Below are positions 44,017-45,339 of a stretch of DNA of 45,339 nt, piece by piece. Within the stretch, counting starts at the first letter, position 1. The number at the start of each line of letters is the position of its first letter. The notes under the pieces were generated by a model. That model ran no database searches. It was not told where the DNA came from and saw nothing but the letters and a program-made list of their open reading frames with translations. Both the position numbers and the translations under genes were made by a program. Source of the DNA: a virus; IMG/VR virus record IMGVR_UViG_3300042691_003607, positions 1 through 45,339 of that record. The stretch is one strand, 5' to 3'.

Positions 44017-44481
44017 ATGAAAATCAGCACTCACCTTAATTTAGCAGAAGTTACACGAAGTGATACAGCTAAAAGACACGGCATCGACAACACGCCAACT
44101 GCCGAGCATTTAGAAAACTTTAAGCTATTAGCTGAGAAAGTATTTGAACCTATTCGGTTGCACTTTAAAAAACCAATCTTTATTAGTTCAGGTTACCGCT
44201 CTAAGGAGCTAAATGATTTTATTAAGGGTAGTGCATCATCTCAGCACTGCAAGGGTCAGGCGATTGACATCGACATGGACGGCACTAATGGTGGCGTTAC
44301 CAATAAGATGGTATTTGACTTTATCAAAGACCGATTAGATTTTGACCAATTGATTTGGGAGTTCGGTACAGACGCTAACCCAGATTGGGTTCATGTGAGC
44401 TACACAAAGACAGGCAATAGAAAGCAAAAGTTAAAAGCTGTACGAACCAATGGCAAGACTTCTTACATTAGTATTCCTTAG
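44017..44481 (+). CDS. Endolysin, peptidase M15 (L-Ala-D-Glu/D-Ala-D-Ala type)
   Basis: A 154-residue peptidase_M15-type enzyme: FISSGYRSKELN, then SSQHCKGQAIDID (about residues 72-84, the His and Asp zinc ligands of the S-x-H-x6-D motif), and DWVHVSY (about 121-127) carrying the last His. It would cut peptide cross-links of peptidoglycan at lysis. It is followed by an overlapping lipoprotein/spanin gene in another frame. No export signal, as is usual for holin-dependent endolysins. Confidence 0.85.
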   Translation: MKISTHLNLAEVTRSDTAKRHGIDNTPTAEHLENFKLLAEKVFEPIRLHFKKPIFISSGYRSKELNDFIKGSASSQHCKGQAIDIDMDGTNGGVTNKMVFDFIKDRLDFDQLIWEFGTDANPDWVHVSYTKTGNRKQKLKAVRTNGKTSYISIP

Positions 44482-44905
44482 TCTTTTACTTTTTTCGTGT
44501 TCAACGAAGAAGGTAACTACAACAAAGTCTTACGTGCAGACACGTACAGACAGCGTTGTCGTTGAGAAAAAAGATAGCGTTTCTGTTCAGCAGAATGCTA
44601 TTAGCATTAAGGAGGCTATTGATGAGTTTGAGATTGTGCCTATTGATGCGGCCAAGCCTTTAGTTATTGATGGCAAAGAGTACTTCAATGCATCTATTCG
44701 CCTTAAAAAAACCAATCGAGAAGTTCTTGATACTACTAAAATTGTAGTAGCAAAAAGTGAAGAAAGGACAATTGAGGTAAAAAAAGAAGAGACAAGAAAA
44801 GAAGTTGACAAGCAAGTAGAAAAGAAGTCCTCCAATTTGATTTGGTTATGGCTTCTTTTAATTGCAGCGGCAGGAGTTGCTGTTCTTCGCTATGTTTTAA
44901 AATGA
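44450..44905 (+). CDS. Unimolecular spanin-like lipoprotein (u-spanin, 151 aa)
   Basis: A 151-residue protein with N-terminal lipoprotein signal MARLLTLVFLSLLLFSC (lipobox LFSC), a long charged helical middle (SEERTIEVKKEETRKEVDKQ) and a C-terminal transmembrane helix (NLIWLWLLLIAAAGVAVLRYVL). Both ends anchored, one in the outer and one in the inner membrane, is the definition of a unimolecular spanin (as T1 gp11). It overlaps the endolysin by 32 bases in another frame. Confidence 0.75.
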   Translation: MARLLTLVFLSLLLFSCSTKKVTTTKSYVQTRTDSVVVEKKDSVSVQQNAISIKEAIDEFEIVPIDAAKPLVIDGKEYFNASIRLKKTNREVLDTTKIVVAKSEERTIEVKKEETRKEVDKQVEKKSSNLIWLWLLLIAAAGVAVLRYVLK

Positions 44906-44906
44906 G

Positions 44907-44914
44907 TATATTTG
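44907..44914 (+). promoter_or_regulatory. Candidate -7 promoter box before tail fibre gene
   Basis: TATATTTG, seven bases before the ATG at 44922 and just after the u-spanin stop. No TTG at the proper -33 distance; leader would be very short. Confidence 0.5.
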
Positions 44915-44921
44915 TTCAACG

Positions 44922-45339
44922 ATGGCAAAGATTAGTTCATATCCCATAATATCCACACCTACCGTCAACGACCTGTTGATTGGTACAGACGTGGATAATC
45001 TAAATAACACCAAGAATTTTACCATTGGTGAAATTGGTGATTTAATTGGGCAAGACTACGTGCCTTATGTTGGAGCCACTGGTAACGTAAATCTAGGCGC
45101 ATTCAACATTCAAGCGGCTGCATTTATTATTCCGGGAGGTCTTGCATCACAGTTTGTAAAGGCTGATGGTAGCTTAGATAGTACAGCATATACTCCTCAG
45201 ACAAGAACCCTTACCATTAATGGTGTTACATATAACCTTACAGCGAATAGAAGTTGGGACATATCAACCATTGATAGCCTAACAACTAATGGTACAGGAG
45301 GGGCAGCAACTTACATTAGTAAGGTTTTAAATATCCCTA
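44922..45339 (+). CDS. Tail fibre/receptor-binding protein, N-terminus (partial)
   Basis: The frame opens at ATG 44922 and runs off the end of the window, giving 139 visible residues. The start, KISSYPIISTPTVNDLLIG, then DVDNLNNTKNFTIGEI, is the N-terminal virion-attachment block found in tail fibre proteins of flavobacterial phages, followed by short beta-repeat segments (VNLGAFNIQAAAFIIPGG) and TRTLTINGVTYNLTANRSW. It most likely encodes a receptor-binding tail fibre. The C-terminal receptor domain lies outside the window. Confidence 0.7.
   Translation, partial: MAKISSYPIISTPTVNDLLIGTDVDNLNNTKNFTIGEIGDLIGQDYVPYVGATGNVNLGAFNIQAAAFIIPGGLASQFVKADGSLDSTAYTPQTRTLTINGVTYNLTANRSWDISTIDSLTTNGTGGAATYISKVLNIP

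Noticed and set aside
1-45339. CRISPR array, tRNA genes or insertion sequences
   Set aside because: I saw no spaced direct repeats of CRISPR size, no tRNA-like cloverleaf and no transposase-like gene.

Overview
The window is about 45 kb of a tailed double-stranded DNA phage, most likely a short-tailed (podovirus-like) phage of a Bacteroidetes/Flavobacteriia host. The virion cassette has the order seen in such phages: major capsid protein end, connector and tail-tube proteins, a large P22-gp10-like stabilisation protein, internal virion proteins and one giant ejected protein. The host assignment rests on the expression signals: many genes follow the Bacteroidetes -7 box TAnnTTTG, some with TTG 18-22 nt upstream, and most lack a Shine-Dalgarno and instead have an A-rich leader such as AAATCAAATCAA. 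Portal, terminase and DNA polymerase are not in the window.

Layout. (1) 1-20.5 kb, plus strand: virion structure, ending in an 8.7 kb gene for a 2886-residue polyvalent protein with a RelA/SpoT-like segment and a C-terminal membrane segment resembling LPD38. (2) 20.5-29.5 kb, minus strand: replication and recombination genes, namely small nucleases (a VRR-NUC protein and two PD-(D/E)XK candidates), an SNF2-type helicase, a primase-helicase, an SSB-like protein, a RecE-type exonuclease, a DUF1071/Sak3-type annealing protein and two proteins that are only a DnaA domain IV. (3) 29.5-36.3 kb, minus strand: many small genes plus a class II amidotransferase fused to a gamma-glutamyl cyclotransferase-like domain, and a separate amidoligase. 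Four gene junctions here carry hammerhead self-cleaving ribozymes, recognised from the conserved core and from covariation in all three stems. (4) 36.3-39.8 kb: a divergent control region, an iteron-rich AT-rich region resembling an origin, a phage groEL-groES operon and a winged-helix-like regulator. (5) 39.8-45.3 kb, plus strand: very small basic proteins, a decoration-like protein, a lysis cassette (holin candidates, spanin-like proteins, M15 peptidase, u-spanin) and the start of a tail fibre gene.

Signals cutting across the modules. A perfect 16-bp palindrome, GTGTCTT-NN-AAGACAC, occurs ten times, in intergenic DNA and inside genes in different reading frames. ATGTCG iterons cluster at two places (26.8-27.0 kb and 37.1-37.4 kb), which also share a 23-bp element. 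Together with the hammerhead array these are the features I consider most likely to be under-described.

Limits: all calls were made by eye from sequence motifs and gene order. Functions of most small proteins are unknown, and no database search was possible.
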